The notes beneath the pieces were generated by a model that was not told the DNA's origin, made no database searches, and was given only the letters and a program-made list of their open reading frames with translations. A stretch of DNA of 64,000 nt, from NCBI RefSeq assembly GCF_002979655.1, contig NZ_PCPG01000014.1:1-64000 (forward strand), in the 5' to 3' direction. Positions 8,906 to 18,340 of this stretch are shown piece by piece. The position numbers and the translations under genes were made by a program. The stretch comes from Microbacterium sp. MYb45. GTDB taxonomy: Bacteria > Actinomycetota > Actinomycetes > Actinomycetales > Microbacteriaceae. Position 1 is the first letter of the stretch; each line of letters starts with the position of its first letter.

Positions 8906-10725
8906 CGGTCAGTCCTTTCATCGGAGACCGCGACGGGCGGATCGGTGCGAACCGTGCTCTCGTCGAGGATCGAACCGAGCAGCATCTTCGTGTACTCGTG
9001 CGTCGGGCGCGAGAAAACCTCCGCAGCGGTGCCGGACTCGACGATCACGCCGTTCTGCATCACCGCGATGCGATCGCAGAGGTCGGCGACGACGCCGAAG
9101 TTGTGAGTGACCAGGAGGATCGCCATGTCGAGCTCGGACTGCAGGTCTCGCAGCAGGTCGAGGATCTCGGCCTGCACCGTGACATCCAGCGCGGTCGTCG
9201 GCTCGTCGGCGATCAGCAGCTTCGGCCGACTCGCGACGGCGCCGGCGATCAGCACTCGCTGCGCCATGCCGCCCGAGATCTGATGGGGGTAGGAATCGAA
9301 GGTGCGCTTCGGGTCAGCGATGCCTACCCGCTCGAGCAGCGCGAGCACCCGACCGGATGCCTCCGCGCGCGTCACACCGAGCGCCGACCGCACGCCCTCG
9401 ACGAGCTGTGCGCCGACCTTGTACGACGGGTCGAGGTTCGACATGGGTTCCTGGGGGATGTACGCGATCTCCTTACCGCGCAGCGGACGCATCTGCGCAT
9501 CCGTGAGTCCGACGAGCTCGCGCCCGTCGAAGCGGATCGACCCGCGGGTGATCACCGCCTCGTTGGGCAGCACCCCCAGCGAGGCGAAGGCTGTCTGTGA
9601 TTTCCCCGACCCGGATTCGCCGACCAGCCCGACGATCTGTCCGCGGGCGATCGACAGGTCGACGCCGCGTACGACCTCGTTCAGGCCGCCGCTCGGACGC
9701 GGATAGGCGATGGCGAGGTCGTTGATCTCGAGCAGCCCCGTCCGCGCGGCCGTCGCCTCTCCGGCACTGTCGAGCACACGCTGACCGCGACCCACCTTGG
9801 CCGGTTTCGGCATGGATCCTTCGAGGATGTCGCGCAGAGCGTTCCCGAGCAGCACGAGTGACGCCGTGATGACGCCGAGCAGCAAACTCGGCCAGAGGAA
9901 CTGTGTAGGAGCGATGTAGAGGTTGCGGAAGCCAGACGAGATCATCGAGCCGAAGCTCGGGATCTGCAGCGAACCGACGCCGAGGAAGGCGAGACCCGAC
10001 TGCACCGCGATCGCAGAGCCCGCCATGAAGGCCGCGGCGATGATGATCGGCCCTCTCACGACGAAGAGCACGTGGCGACCGAGGATGCGCAGGTTGCCGA
10101 GCCCCGACACCCGGGCGGCATCGACATAGAGCTCGTTCTTCACCCCCAGCACGAGATTGCGGACGATGCGGTAGATGCCCGGCGACAGCAGCACGCCGAA
10201 GATCAGCATCGTGAAGCGGTAGTCACCGCCGGTGACCGGCATCAGGATGATCAGCAGCAGGATGCCGGGGAACGTCATGATGAGGTTGAACAGCCACTCG
10301 GTGGTGGCCCGCGTGACGGTACCGAAGTAGCCGCCGATGAGACCGGCTACGACTCCGACGACCAGAGCCACACCGGCTCCGATCAGAGCCGAGATGGCCG
10401 CCGTGTTGATGGAGTGGAGCAGGCGCGAGAGGATGTCGCGACCGGCCTCGTCGGCACCGAGCAGGTACCCGGGGGTGCCGACCGGCGCGTTGATCATCGA
10501 GAGCTCGGCGTCGTTCGGGCCGTGCGGTGCGAGCCAGGGCGTGAGCAGACCGAGCAGGAAGATCACGGCGAGAAGCCCGAGCGTCACGACCGCCTGCGGG
10601 TCGCGCAGAATACGGCGCCAGGTCGACGTGCGGGTCTTCGCCGCATTCTCGAGGGTGACGAGCACCTCGGTGCTGGGAGGCGTCACGGTACCGGTGGTGG
10701 TCTGGGGTGGGCGTTCGTCGCTCAA
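8902..10725 (-). CDS. Fused ABC permease/ATPase (OppC-OppD fusion)
   Basis: One 607-residue polypeptide: residues about 1-300 are an OppC-type inner-membrane permease (N-terminal helix after [22 protein letters not shown] motif, EAA-like loop [15 protein letters not shown]), and about 325-607 an OppD-type ATPase with Walker A GESGSGKS, signature SGGMAQR and Walker B LLIADEP. Start chosen as TTG at 10725, which overlaps the OppB stop (TTGA) and has GAGAG 4 bp upstream; a long open frame upstream is only the antisense shadow of oppB. Such fusions are common in actinobacteria. It forms the membrane channel with OppB and half of the ATPase dimer. Confidence 0.92.
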   Translation of the reverse strand: MSDERPPQTTTGTVTPPSTEVLVTLENAAKTRTSTWRRILRDPQAVVTLGLLAVIFLLGLLTPWLAPHGPNDAELSMINAPVGTPGYLLGADEAGRDILSRLLHSINTAAISALIGAGVALVVGVVAGLIGGYFGTVTRATTEWLFNLIMTFPGILLLIILMPVTGGDYRFTMLIFGVLLSPGIYRIVRNLVLGVKNELYVDAARVSGLGNLRILGRHVLFVVRGPIIIAAAFMAGSAIAVQSGLAFLGVGSLQIPSFGSMISSGFRNLYIAPTQFLWPSLLLGVITASLVLLGNALRDILEGSMPKPAKVGRGQRVLDSAGEATAARTGLLEINDLAIAYPRPSGGLNEVVRGVDLSIARGQIVGLVGESGSGKSQTAFASLGVLPNEAVITRGSIRFDGRELVGLTDAQMRPLRGKEIAYIPQEPMSNLDPSYKVGAQLVEGVRSALGVTRAEASGRVLALLERVGIADPKRTFDSYPHQISGGMAQRVLIAGAVASRPKLLIADEPTTALDVTVQAEILDLLRDLQSELDMAILLVTHNFGVVADLCDRIAVMQNGVIVESGTAAEVFSRPTHEYTKMLLGSILDESTVRTDPPVAVSDERTDR

Positions 10726-11663
10726 TGGACTCTCGCTTTCGGGTTCAACCAGCCGTTGGCCAGGTCGGTGAGGAGGTTGACGACGGTGACGAGCAGCACA
10801 CCGAAGGCAGTGATGCCCATGATCACGGGGATGTCGCCCTGAAGAGAGGCGTTGAACGCGAAGCTGCCGTAGCCCGGAAGAGCGAAGACGTTCTCGATGA
10901 TGAGTGCACCGCCGAACATCTGGATGAACTCCAGCGACATCACCGTGAGCGCCGGGCTCGCGGCGTTGCGCAGCGCGTGCTTGATGACGATCGATGTCGT
11001 CGACGATCCCCGCGTACGCAGGGTTCGGATGTAGTCGCGACGGAGCTCGTCGATCATGCGGCCACGTACCTGAGCCGCCATGTTGGCCACACCGCCGATG
11101 GTGAGCACGATCACCGGGATCGTGATGCTGCGGACCCATGCAGCGGGATCCTCCGCGAACGGAGTGAATCCCGTTGCCGGAAGCCACTTGAGCTGCACGG
11201 CGAAGACCACCACGAGGACGATCGCCAGAAGGAGCCCGGGGACGATGTACCCGATGAGGGAGATCCCCTGGGCGATGCGGTCGACGATCCCGCCGCGCGA
11301 TGCCGCCCAGACTCCGAGGAAGACGGAGAGGATGACCGTCAGGATCAGCGCTGGGACGATGATCGAGAGCGTGACCGCGAGCCGCTGCAGGACCGACGGA
11401 CCGACCGGCAGCGATGTGTACACGGAGACACCGAAGTCGCCCTGCACGGCGTGGATCAGCCAGTCGAAGTACTGCACGAGGACGGGTCGATCCCACCCCT
11501 TGGCGGCGATCAGATCGTCGACCACCTCGGGCGTCGCCGACGTGCCGAGGATCGCCTGAGCCACGTCACGGAACGAGGTGCTGAGGAGCAGGAAGGTGAT
11601 GAGGGTGACCAGTATCGCGAGTACGACGCCGGCGCCGAGTCGGCGGAGGATATAGCTGAGCAT
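10722..11663 (-). CDS. ABC transporter permease (OppB/DppB-like)
   Basis: Integral membrane subunit of 313 residues with the family start MLSYILRRLGAGVV, an FRDVAQAILG periplasmic segment and the EAA-like loop DYIRTLRTRGSS, which contacts the ATPase. The ATG at 11663 has GGGAG 8 bp upstream and is preferred over an upstream GTG-type extension that lacks similarity. Follows the binding-protein gene by 55 bp and overlaps the fused permease/ATPase start. Together with that protein it forms the translocation pore. Confidence 0.92.
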   Translation of the reverse strand: MLSYILRRLGAGVVLAILVTLITFLLLSTSFRDVAQAILGTSATPEVVDDLIAAKGWDRPVLVQYFDWLIHAVQGDFGVSVYTSLPVGPSVLQRLAVTLSIIVPALILTVILSVFLGVWAASRGGIVDRIAQGISLIGYIVPGLLLAIVLVVVFAVQLKWLPATGFTPFAEDPAAWVRSITIPVIVLTIGGVANMAAQVRGRMIDELRRDYIRTLRTRGSSTTSIVIKHALRNAASPALTVMSLEFIQMFGGALIIENVFALPGYGSFAFNASLQGDIPVIMGITAFGVLLVTVVNLLTDLANGWLNPKARVH

Positions 11664-11718
11664 CAAGAGACTCCCGGTGTGTGGTGGGGATGCGGCGCGC
11701 CGCACCCCCACCCGTCAC

Positions 11719-13272
11719 TCACTCGGTGACGTCGAACTGTCGGATGGTTGCGAGCGTGTTCGCCTTGCCGACGTACGTGATCCCGTCAGCGGTCGCCCAC
11801 GTCGCGCCGATGTAGGCGATCGGGGCGACGAGCGCCTGATCCACGACGTACTCGTTCAGCTCCTTGTAGACCGGGAGAGCATCCGCGAAGTCGACGGTGT
11901 TGTTGATCTCGTCGAAGTAGCCATCGAGCGTCGGATCGGTGTACCCGGTCGGGTTGCCGAAGCCGGCGGCGCCGATCGTGGTCGCGAGATCTGCCGAGTC
12001 CGAGTTGAATCCGAGGATCTGGTAGTACAGCCCGTAGTCACCGGAACGGGCAGCTGCCTGCGCCTGCTGCGGCGGCACGGTCACCCACTCGAGGGTCAGA
12101 CCGATGTCAGCGAACGCCTGCGTCAGCACGGGCTCGATAGTCGTGCTCAAGAAGGTGCTCGGGATCTGGAAGGTCTCGCCGGCGTAGCCCGCCTCTTCGA
12201 CGAGCTCCTTGCCCTTCTCGGGGTCGTACTCGTACTCGTCGTTCAGCTTCTCGTCGTAGATCTCGCCGAACGGGCTGACCAGTTGAGTCGTGGCGATGCC
12301 CACTCCGCTGAAGATGCCCTTGAGAACGCCCTCGCGGTCGATCGCCATGTTGATCGCCTGACGAACCTTCACGTCACCGAGCGCGGGGAACTTCTCGCCT
12401 GCGCGATCGAGGATGTTGAGGTAACCCACGGCCACCGCGTCGTTCACCGTGATGGTGAACTTGCTAGCGTCGAGCTGCGAGACGACCTGCGACTGCACGG
12501 TCGCCGCGTTGAGCTCGCCCGCCTGCAGTGCATTGAGCGATGCCGTCGGATCCTGCAGCACCTTGACGGTTAGCGTCTTGAACGGCACGTTGTCGGCATC
12601 CCAGTAGTCATCGCGCTTGACGAGGACGTAGCTGCTGCCCGGGACCGTCTTTCCGACATCGAGGGTGAACGGGCCGGAGCCGATTGGATCCGTGGCCGTG
12701 CGCTCTTCGTCCATGGTCGCCGGGTCACCGATGGCGCCGGGCCCCTGGGCGAGGTTGTCGAGGAACTGGGGGTCGAATGCCGAGAAGCTGATGACGACCG
12801 TCTTGTCGTCCTCGGCCACGACGTCGGCGACCGCGGCGAGGCGGCTCTGCACGGCTCCCGGCGTCGCCTTCGAACGCAGCAACGTCGCGGTGACGGCCGC
12901 AGCATCGACCGGGTCCCCGGAGCTGAAGGTCATGCCGTCGCGCAGAGTGAGGGTCAGCTGAGTGCCGTCCTCGTTGTACTCCCACTTCTCGGCGGCGCCT
13001 GGAAGCAGTTCACCGGTCTCCGGGTCCTTGCGCAGCAGGGTGTCAAGGACCGACGACCAGACGAACATCTGCTGTCCGTCGACGATCTGAGCGGGATCGA
13101 GCGAGTTGGGGGCAGACACCGCGGCGACTGCGAGGTCCTTCTCGACGACGGCCGCCGACGTGCCTTCGGGCGTCGAGTCGGTTCCGGCAGCGCAGCCGGT
13201 GACCGCGAGTGCGGTGATGAGGATCGCAGCGGGCAGAGCCACACGGCGACGGTGCTTACGGGTGTTCCACAT
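11719..13272 (-). CDS. ABC transporter substrate-binding lipoprotein (SBP_bac_5/OppA family)
   Basis: Extracellular binding protein of 517 residues, anchored as a lipoprotein: basic N terminus, hydrophobic helix and lipobox LAVTGC with Cys about residue 27. The rest matches family 5 binding proteins (LDPAQIVDGQQMFVW near the start, RQAINMAIDREGVLKGI in the middle). Family members bind peptides, nickel or plant oligosaccharides; with GH43 in the same operon and a glucuronate operator at the promoter, an oligosaccharide substrate is the better inference. Ribosome site AGGAG 8 bp before ATG. First gene of the operon. Confidence 0.92.
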   Translation of the reverse strand: MWNTRKHRRRVALPAAILITALAVTGCAAGTDSTPEGTSAAVVEKDLAVAAVSAPNSLDPAQIVDGQQMFVWSSVLDTLLRKDPETGELLPGAAEKWEYNEDGTQLTLTLRDGMTFSSGDPVDAAAVTATLLRSKATPGAVQSRLAAVADVVAEDDKTVVISFSAFDPQFLDNLAQGPGAIGDPATMDEERTATDPIGSGPFTLDVGKTVPGSSYVLVKRDDYWDADNVPFKTLTVKVLQDPTASLNALQAGELNAATVQSQVVSQLDASKFTITVNDAVAVGYLNILDRAGEKFPALGDVKVRQAINMAIDREGVLKGIFSGVGIATTQLVSPFGEIYDEKLNDEYEYDPEKGKELVEEAGYAGETFQIPSTFLSTTIEPVLTQAFADIGLTLEWVTVPPQQAQAAARSGDYGLYYQILGFNSDSADLATTIGAAGFGNPTGYTDPTLDGYFDEINNTVDFADALPVYKELNEYVVDQALVAPIAYIGATWATADGITYVGKANTLATIRQFDVTE

Positions 13273-13304
13273 TGTTCATACTCCTTTGGATGAAACGACA
13301 TGAT

Positions 13305-13320
13305 GCGCAACCGCTTGTCA
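13305..13320. promoter_or_regulatory. Possible weak second LacI-family operator in the ABC operon leader
   Basis: GCGCAACCGCTTGTCA matches 13 of 16 positions of the island operator TGRCAAYCGRTTGYCA. It lies 78 bp from the strong site at 13383 and would be inside the mRNA leader. A second site at this distance could support looping or a roadblock, but the match is imperfect and may be chance. Confidence 0.4.
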
Positions 13321-13359
13321 CTGAGGGTGAAGCGGACAAGGACGGCAGCGGCTGGTGCC

Positions 13360-13398
13360 AGTAAAGCAGGGTTTGGGATTGATGACAACCGATTGCCA
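13360..13398 (-). promoter_or_regulatory. ABC-operon promoter with LacI-family operator
   Basis: On the minus strand TTGTCA (13388-13383), 17 bp, then TTTACT (13365-13360). The -35 is part of the operator TGACAACCGATTGCCA at 13383-13398, the same arrangement as at uidA and uxaC. The predicted transcript starts near 13353, leaving a leader of about 80 nt before the binding-protein ATG. Confidence 0.75.
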
Positions 13399-13403
13399 AC
13401 TTG

Positions 13404-14702
13404 TTACCGAAGCGTGAGATCGCCGATCGATCGTCGGCTCGCGAGCACTGCGTCGACGAACCCCGCGTCGGCGCTGAGCACGGGGCTGAGGTCGGTTATC
13501 GCGCATTCGACGGACGAGCGGTCCGTTCCCCGTCCGTCGATCGCCAGCCATGCGGCTACGACCTTCGCACACGCGTCGGCGGAACGTCCCGCGCTGCGTT
13601 CACGCTCAGCCACCGGCGCGATACGCACCCGCATCTTGGTATCGGCATCGAGACCGATCTGCGCGAGAAGATGCCGGATGCGAGGGTTTCGGAAGCGATC
13701 GAGCAGCGCCAGGCGGTACTCCCGCAGTCCGAGTTCCGGGGGAAGATGTCGGCAGGCTTCGTCCCAGTACGCCTCGACAGCACGAAGACAGTCCGCGTCT
13801 GCGATGGCGTCGGAAACCGTGTGATTTCCGCGAAGCCGACCGAGCGAGGCGAGAAGGGTGTGAGCACCGTTCAGCAGCCAGAGTTTTCGCGCCTCCCACG
13901 GTTCGAGCTCGTCGGTGAAGCGAGCTCCCGCCGCCTCCCACTGCGGTCGGCCCGCAGGGAACTCCCCGGCGATGACCCAGTCGGAGAACGGCTCGGCGAC
14001 GACCGGCGCACGATCACCGTAGCGCTCCGCGAGCTCAGCCGCCTCATCGTCCGTGAGTCGGGGCGTGATCCGATCCACAGAACTCGACACGAACGACACG
14101 TGCGCATCGATCCAGTCGACGAGACCCGGCACCCCGGCTGCCACTGCGCGGACCGCATGTCGGAGCACTTCCCCGTTCTCAGGCAGGTTGTCGCAGGAGA
14201 CCAGAGCGACCGCCCCGGAGTCCGCGCGCCGGCGCGCCTCGAGACCGAGCACCAAACGACCGATAGCGGTGACAGGGCGCACGCTGGCGAGGCCATCGCC
14301 GACCGAGTCTGCGAGCAGGGCTCGATCGAGAGACGCCTGCTCATCGGCGTAGGCGGCCTCGGTGATCGTCAGACTGACGATGGCTGTCGCGGGAGCTGCG
14401 AGGTCGTTCACAAAGGACGGGATGTCGGTGCCCGGATGGGCCCGGACGATACTGCCGATCCGTTCCGCATCGTCGCCTTCCGGCGAGCGCACGACCAGTG
14501 TGTAGAGGCCGTCCTGGGCGGTGAGGTCATCCGCGAGGCCGGCGCTTCGTCCGGTGTACGCCGCGATCCCCCACCCCGCTGCATCCGCGGCATGGGCCGT
14601 ATACCAGGCCAGATGGGAGCGATGGAAGGCGCCGAGCCCCATGTGCACGATCCGCACGGGCGGAGCCGGCGACTCGCGCACGCCGAGTGTCGTGGCGCTC
14701 AC
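13404..14702 (-). CDS. uxuB: Fructuronate reductase / mannitol dehydrogenase family
   Basis: Polyol/uronate dehydrogenase of 432 residues. It reduces D-fructuronate to D-mannonate with NADH, linking uxaC to manD. Visible landmarks are VRIVHMGLGAFHRSH at the N terminus (nucleotide fold), SCDNLPENGEVLR, the FPAGRPQWEAAGARF segment, and KLWLLNGAHTLLA containing the Lys of the long-chain dehydrogenase active site. The GTG start overlaps the uxaC stop (GTGA), so the two genes are translationally coupled. The family also holds mannitol and altronate enzymes; the choice of fructuronate rests on uxaC and manD in the same regulon. Slightly shorter than E. coli UxuB (486). Confidence 0.88.
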   Translation of the reverse strand: MSATTLGVRESPAPPVRIVHMGLGAFHRSHLAWYTAHAADAAGWGIAAYTGRSAGLADDLTAQDGLYTLVVRSPEGDDAERIGSIVRAHPGTDIPSFVNDLAAPATAIVSLTITEAAYADEQASLDRALLADSVGDGLASVRPVTAIGRLVLGLEARRRADSGAVALVSCDNLPENGEVLRHAVRAVAAGVPGLVDWIDAHVSFVSSSVDRITPRLTDDEAAELAERYGDRAPVVAEPFSDWVIAGEFPAGRPQWEAAGARFTDELEPWEARKLWLLNGAHTLLASLGRLRGNHTVSDAIADADCLRAVEAYWDEACRHLPPELGLREYRLALLDRFRNPRIRHLLAQIGLDADTKMRVRIAPVAERERSAGRSADACAKVVAAWLAIDGRGTDRSSVECAITDLSPVLSADAGFVDAVLASRRSIGDLTLR

Positions 14703-16096
14703 AGCTTGAACACCCGCTTCGGCTGCGGACCGACGATGTCGCCGATGATCGCGGCCGCCGCCTCCTCGCTCACCCGACCCTCGGCCACGAGGCGGGCCAG
14801 GAAGGCGGCATCCGCCCGGCGAGCCGTGTCGTGCCGGGCGGGGATCGAGAGGAACGCGCGGGTATCGTCGATGAACCCTGACCCCCGCGAGAATCCTGCG
14901 GTCTCGGTGACCGCCGACCGGAATCGGGCCATCGCGTCGGGGGCGTCGAGGAACCACCACGGCGCGCCGATATAGACGCTCGGATAGAAGCCGGCCAGCG
15001 GCGCGACCTCCCTCGAATAGACAGTTTCGTCGACCGCGAACAGCACAAGGTGCAGGTCGCGCTCGAGCCCGAACCGCTCGAGCAGAGGTCGCAGGCCGCC
15101 GACGAAGTCGGTGCGACGGGGAATGTCGTGGCCGGTGTCGGGCCCGAACCTCCCTGAGGTCGCCGTGTTGTGGTTGCGGACGACCCCGGCGTGAATCGTC
15201 ATGACCAGACCGTCGTCGACGCTCATCCGGGCCATCTGCAGCAGCATGTGGGCACGGAAGGCGTGGCGATCGGCGGCATCCGCATCTCCGGCCATCACTC
15301 GGGCGAACAGCGCCTGCCCCTCGGCGGCGTCGAGATCGAGGGTGTCGGGGACCTCGACGCCGTGGTCGGCCGAGACGGCCCCGTGTTCGATGAAGTACCG
15401 CCTGCGCTGTTCGAGCGCTGCGAGGTAGCCGGCGAAGGTGCTCGTCTGCCCCGTGGTTTCGAGCAGGCGTCGGACGTTCTCGGCGAAGCCCACGGCGTCC
15501 GGGTCGAGGTAGCGGTCGGGCCGGAAGGTGGGAACGACCCTGCCGACCGCGCCCTCGGCGGCGAGCGCCGCGTGCCCTGCAAGGTCGTCGAGCGGATCGT
15601 CGGTCGTCGCGAGCACCTCGATGCCGAAGCTGTCGAAGAGGGCGCGTGGGCGCATGCCCGGCTCGAGGAGCTTGGCGGCGATGTGGTCGTAGGCGTCGTC
15701 AGCGGTCGCGGCCGTGAGCGGCGTCCGCAAATCGAGCACGTTCTCGAGCGACTCGGTCAGCCAGTACCCCGACGCCGTGCCGGCAAACAGCGGCCAGCGC
15801 TCGGCGAACAGCCGCCACACCTCCCGCGGATCTGCGGGCGCCCCGCCGACGCCGAGCTCATCGAGCCCGACACCCGAGGCATGCAGCAGCCGGGTGACGT
15901 AGTGGTCGTGCGTGATCAGCAACGATGCCGGGTCGGCGAAGGGGCGGTCCTCGACGAGCCACTCCACGGGCACGTGGCCGTGCGGCGAGACGATGGGCGC
16001 GGACGACACGCGCTCGTAGAGGGATCGTGCGACGGAGCGCGTCGCCGGGTCGGCGGGAAGCAGGCGGTCGCGGTCGCGGCGTTGCGGCTGGAGCAT
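14699..16096 (-). CDS. uxaC: Glucuronate (uronate) isomerase
   Basis: Isomerises D-glucuronate to D-fructuronate (and galacturonate to tagaturonate). The protein is 465 residues, near the usual 470. It shows the metal-binding SPHGHVP (HxH) near residue 38, LITHDHYVTRLLH, STDDPLDDL and the GRFGPDTGHDI segment of the family. Start ATG 16096 has no clear ribosome site but lies exactly 6 nt after a -10 (TCTGAT), so the mRNA is probably leaderless. First gene of uxaC-uxuB, divergent from the lacI-type gene. Confidence 0.94.
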   Translation of the reverse strand: MLQPQRRDRDRLLPADPATRSVARSLYERVSSAPIVSPHGHVPVEWLVEDRPFADPASLLITHDHYVTRLLHASGVGLDELGVGGAPADPREVWRLFAERWPLFAGTASGYWLTESLENVLDLRTPLTAATADDAYDHIAAKLLEPGMRPRALFDSFGIEVLATTDDPLDDLAGHAALAAEGAVGRVVPTFRPDRYLDPDAVGFAENVRRLLETTGQTSTFAGYLAALEQRRRYFIEHGAVSADHGVEVPDTLDLDAAEGQALFARVMAGDADAADRHAFRAHMLLQMARMSVDDGLVMTIHAGVVRNHNTATSGRFGPDTGHDIPRRTDFVGGLRPLLERFGLERDLHLVLFAVDETVYSREVAPLAGFYPSVYIGAPWWFLDAPDAMARFRSAVTETAGFSRGSGFIDDTRAFLSIPARHDTARRADAAFLARLVAEGRVSEEAAAAIIGDIVGPQPKRVFKL

Positions 16097-16102
16097 TTCT
16101 CT

Positions 16103-16141
16103 ATCAGACCGGTTTCCGGTGATTTTGTCAATCGGTTGCCA
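16103..16141 (-). promoter_or_regulatory. uxaC promoter with LacI-family operator
   Basis: Minus strand: consensus -35 TTGACA (16131-16126), 17-bp spacer, -10 TCTGAT (16108-16103), then 6 nt to the uxaC ATG. The operator TGTCAATCGGTTGCCA (16126-16141) covers the -35. The site also lies 94 bp upstream of the divergent lacI gene and may give autoregulation. Confidence 0.78.
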
Positions 16142-16234
16142 AATTCCTTGCTCTCCTGCCGGCATACCCCGACGAGACGGCTGGCGTACGATCGGGGAAC
16201 CGGATGCCGGTCGCAGCGAGGGGAACCGCACACC

Positions 16235-17278
16235 ATGTCGATGGACGATCCGACCACACCCGATGAGGCGCCAGGCAGCGGTGGCGCCCCTGCCCGCCGA
16301 GCGACCATCTACGACATCGCACAGCGGGTCGGCCTCAATCCCTCGACCGTCTCCCGCGCTCTGAACAAGCCGGGTCGCACGAACGCGTCGACCGAGGAGA
16401 AGATCCGCGCAGCGGCCGCCGAGCTCGGCTACCGCGCCAACCCGATGGCGAGAGCTCTTCCCACCGGGCGCTCGGGCACCTTCGCGATCGTGCTCCCCGA
16501 TATCACGAATCCGGTGCACTTCGAGCTGATCCGCGGCGCGGAGCAGGTCGCGCGCGCCGGCGGCTTCACCCTCGTCGTGTCGGAGACCGAGGCCGCAGCA
16601 GACATCGAACGAGAGACCATCGAGACTCTGCAGTCGTCCGTCGACGGTCTGCTCGTCGTCGCGTCGCGCCTCGACGATGCAGCCCTCGCAGACCTGGCTC
16701 GCGTGAAGCCGATCGTGGCGGCCAACCACTCGGCACCGTCCCTGCCGAGCGTCATCCCCGACCTGGCGATGGGACTGACCGCAGCCATCGACCATCTGCG
16801 AGATCTCGGGCATCGGTCGGTCGCGTACCTCGGCCTGGGCGGCCTGCAGATCAATCGCTCCCGTTGGGAGCTCACGCTCGACCTGGCGATGTCGCGTGAC
16901 ATCTCGCTGGTGGAGATCGCCGTGGACTCGCCGACCGTAGACGCAGGTGCGGATGCGCTCCGGCGCGTGCGCGCCAGCGGCGTGACCGCCGTTCTGGCTT
17001 ACAACGACCTGGTCGCTCATGGTCTGCTCCGAGCGGCCCGCGGCGCCGGCCTCACGCTGCCCGAGGCGTTCAGCGTGATCGGGTTCGACGACATCTTCAG
17101 CGCCGAGCTCGCCGTCCCCGCGCTGACGACACTCCGCTCTCCGCTGCGGGAGATCGGCACGAGGGCCATGGAGACACTCATCGACCCCGAGCGGAATCGC
17201 ATCCCCTCGAAGGTCGTCCTTCCGCTGGATCTCGTCGTGCGCGAGTCGACTGCACGACCCGTCGAGCGACCTCAGTAG
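16235..17278 (+). CDS. LacI-family repressor of the uronate/glycoside regulon
   Basis: Regulator of 347 residues: a 30-residue tail, then the LacI helix-turn-helix (ATIYDIAQRVGLNPSTVSRALN, about residues 29-50), hinge (NPMARALPTGRSG) and a periplasmic-binding-protein-like effector domain (IVLPDITNPVHFELIRGAE onward, VIGFDDIF near the end). Its position between the operons bearing the operator copies makes it the probable binder, with glucuronate, fructuronate or mannonate a likely inducer (inference). The ATG at 16235 has GAGGGG 9 bp upstream; an in-frame ATG at 16241 is also possible. Divergent from uxaC. Confidence 0.9.
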   Translation: MSMDDPTTPDEAPGSGGAPARRATIYDIAQRVGLNPSTVSRALNKPGRTNASTEEKIRAAAAELGYRANPMARALPTGRSGTFAIVLPDITNPVHFELIRGAEQVARAGGFTLVVSETEAAADIERETIETLQSSVDGLLVVASRLDDAALADLARVKPIVAANHSAPSLPSVIPDLAMGLTAAIDHLRDLGHRSVAYLGLGGLQINRSRWELTLDLAMSRDISLVEIAVDSPTVDAGADALRRVRASGVTAVLAYNDLVAHGLLRAARGAGLTLPEAFSVIGFDDIFSAELAVPALTTLRSPLREIGTRAMETLIDPERNRIPSKVVLPLDLVVRESTARPVERPQ

Positions 17279-17284
17279 GGACGA

Positions 17285-17317
17285 AGCGTCCCATCCATCA
17301 GCGACAGATGGGACGCT
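17285..17317. terminator. Bidirectional hairpin between convergent genes
   Basis: Perfect 11-bp arms AGCGTCCCATC (17285-17295) and GATGGGACGCT (17307-17317) around an 11-nt loop, 6 bp after the lacI-type stop and 9 bp from the opposite lipoprotein stop. No T-tract, as is common in high-GC actinobacteria. Confidence 0.7.
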
Positions 17318-17326
17318 CACGGCCCC

Positions 17327-18340
17327 TCACCCGCCGTTGGACTGCCGGATGCCCTCCCCGTAGGCCTCGAAGGTGTGCACGAAGCCACCGGCTGGGCCGC
17401 TGACCACCACGTAGCCATCCGTCGTGCCGGGCGCGATGGCGATGTTCGTCGCCGACTCCAGCCCCTCACCCGGCACGCGGATCCTGCCGATCTGCTCACC
17501 GGTCTTGGCGAAGACCACGATCTCGGCCTTCTCGTGGAACATCTGATAGATGTTGCCCTCCGCGTCGACCGCGGTCGAGTCGATGCGTCCGATCCCGCCG
17601 TCGACGTGGATCGCGGGATACGCCGAGACGACCCGGGTGCGCGTCTCGTCGAGAGCGAAGTAGTCGATCCGGTTCGCGTTGTACTGCGCGACCCAGAGCC
17701 CCGCATCCTCCTCGTCGAAGACGATGCCGTTCGGGGAGGGCAGATCGCCCGCGAGGGTCGACGCCTGCCCGTCGGCGCCGATCCTCACCACACGCCCCGG
17801 GGTCTCCCATCCGGGACCGTCCATGCCGCGGGTGTCGGTCACGAACATCGTGCCGTCGGGATGGAACGCGATGTCGTCGGGCAGCATCGCGATGCCGTCG
17901 ACGTCGCCAGAGAAGTGCACCTGCGGGTCTTCTCCCTCTGCCGTGATGCTCATGACGCCACCGCCGAGGAAGTCGGTGAGGTACAGGCGACCGTCACTCG
18001 GGTGGAACTGCGCCGAGGTGAACGCGCTCGTCTCATCGGTGAACACCTGATCGACCGTGCGCTCCTCGACGTCGACGCGCAGGACCTTCGCCTCCCCGGC
18101 GGGCGCCATCACGTCGACCATGAACAGCGGCCCGTCTTCGTGAAAAGTCGGCCCCTCGAGCAGCGTCCCACCGGTGAGCTCATGCGGCTCCGTCACCTGG
18201 AGCAGCTCTTCCGAGCGCTGTTCCGCAGCAGGCCCCTCGGCCGCATCCGTCTGCGCCGCATCCGGAGCGGCGGGCGCACACCCCACCAAGAGGGCCACCA
18301 CCCCGACCGCGCCTGCCGCAGTCGCCAGCACCGCCCTCAT
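17327..18340 (-). CDS. SMP-30/gluconolactonase-like lipoprotein
   Basis: Secreted lipoprotein of 337 residues: signal helix and lipobox ALLVGC (Cys about residue 20), a Glu/Ala-rich linker, then a six-blade beta-propeller of the SMP-30/lactonase type with repeated blade motifs (PSDGRLYLTDF, HPDGTMFVTDT, DEEDAGLWVAQYN, DAEGNIYQMFH). Members hydrolyse lactones or have no known activity. Its ATG overlaps the monooxygenase stop (ATGA), so it is cotranscribed. A lactone product of a Baeyer-Villiger enzyme would be a logical substrate, but one protein is outside the membrane and the other inside, so this is only a hypothesis. Confidence 0.82.
   Translation of the reverse strand: MRAVLATAAGAVGVVALLVGCAPAAPDAAQTDAAEGPAAEQRSEELLQVTEPHELTGGTLLEGPTFHEDGPLFMVDVMAPAGEAKVLRVDVEERTVDQVFTDETSAFTSAQFHPSDGRLYLTDFLGGGVMSITAEGEDPQVHFSGDVDGIAMLPDDIAFHPDGTMFVTDTRGMDGPGWETPGRVVRIGADGQASTLAGDLPSPNGIVFDEEDAGLWVAQYNANRIDYFALDETRTRVVSAYPAIHVDGGIGRIDSTAVDAEGNIYQMFHEKAEIVVFAKTGEQIGRIRVPGEGLESATNIAIAPGTTDGYVVVSGPAGGFVHTFEAYGEGIRQSNGG

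Noticed and set aside
10726..11496. Large N-terminal extension of the fused permease/ATPase
   Set aside because: The upstream part of the frame overlaps oppB fully and has no similarity; TTG 10725 overlaps the oppB stop and has a ribosome site.
14703..17320. Long minus-strand frame extending uxaC upstream through the LacI-type gene
   Set aside because: Similarity to uronate isomerase begins at 16096; upstream is the promoter and the antisense of the regulator.
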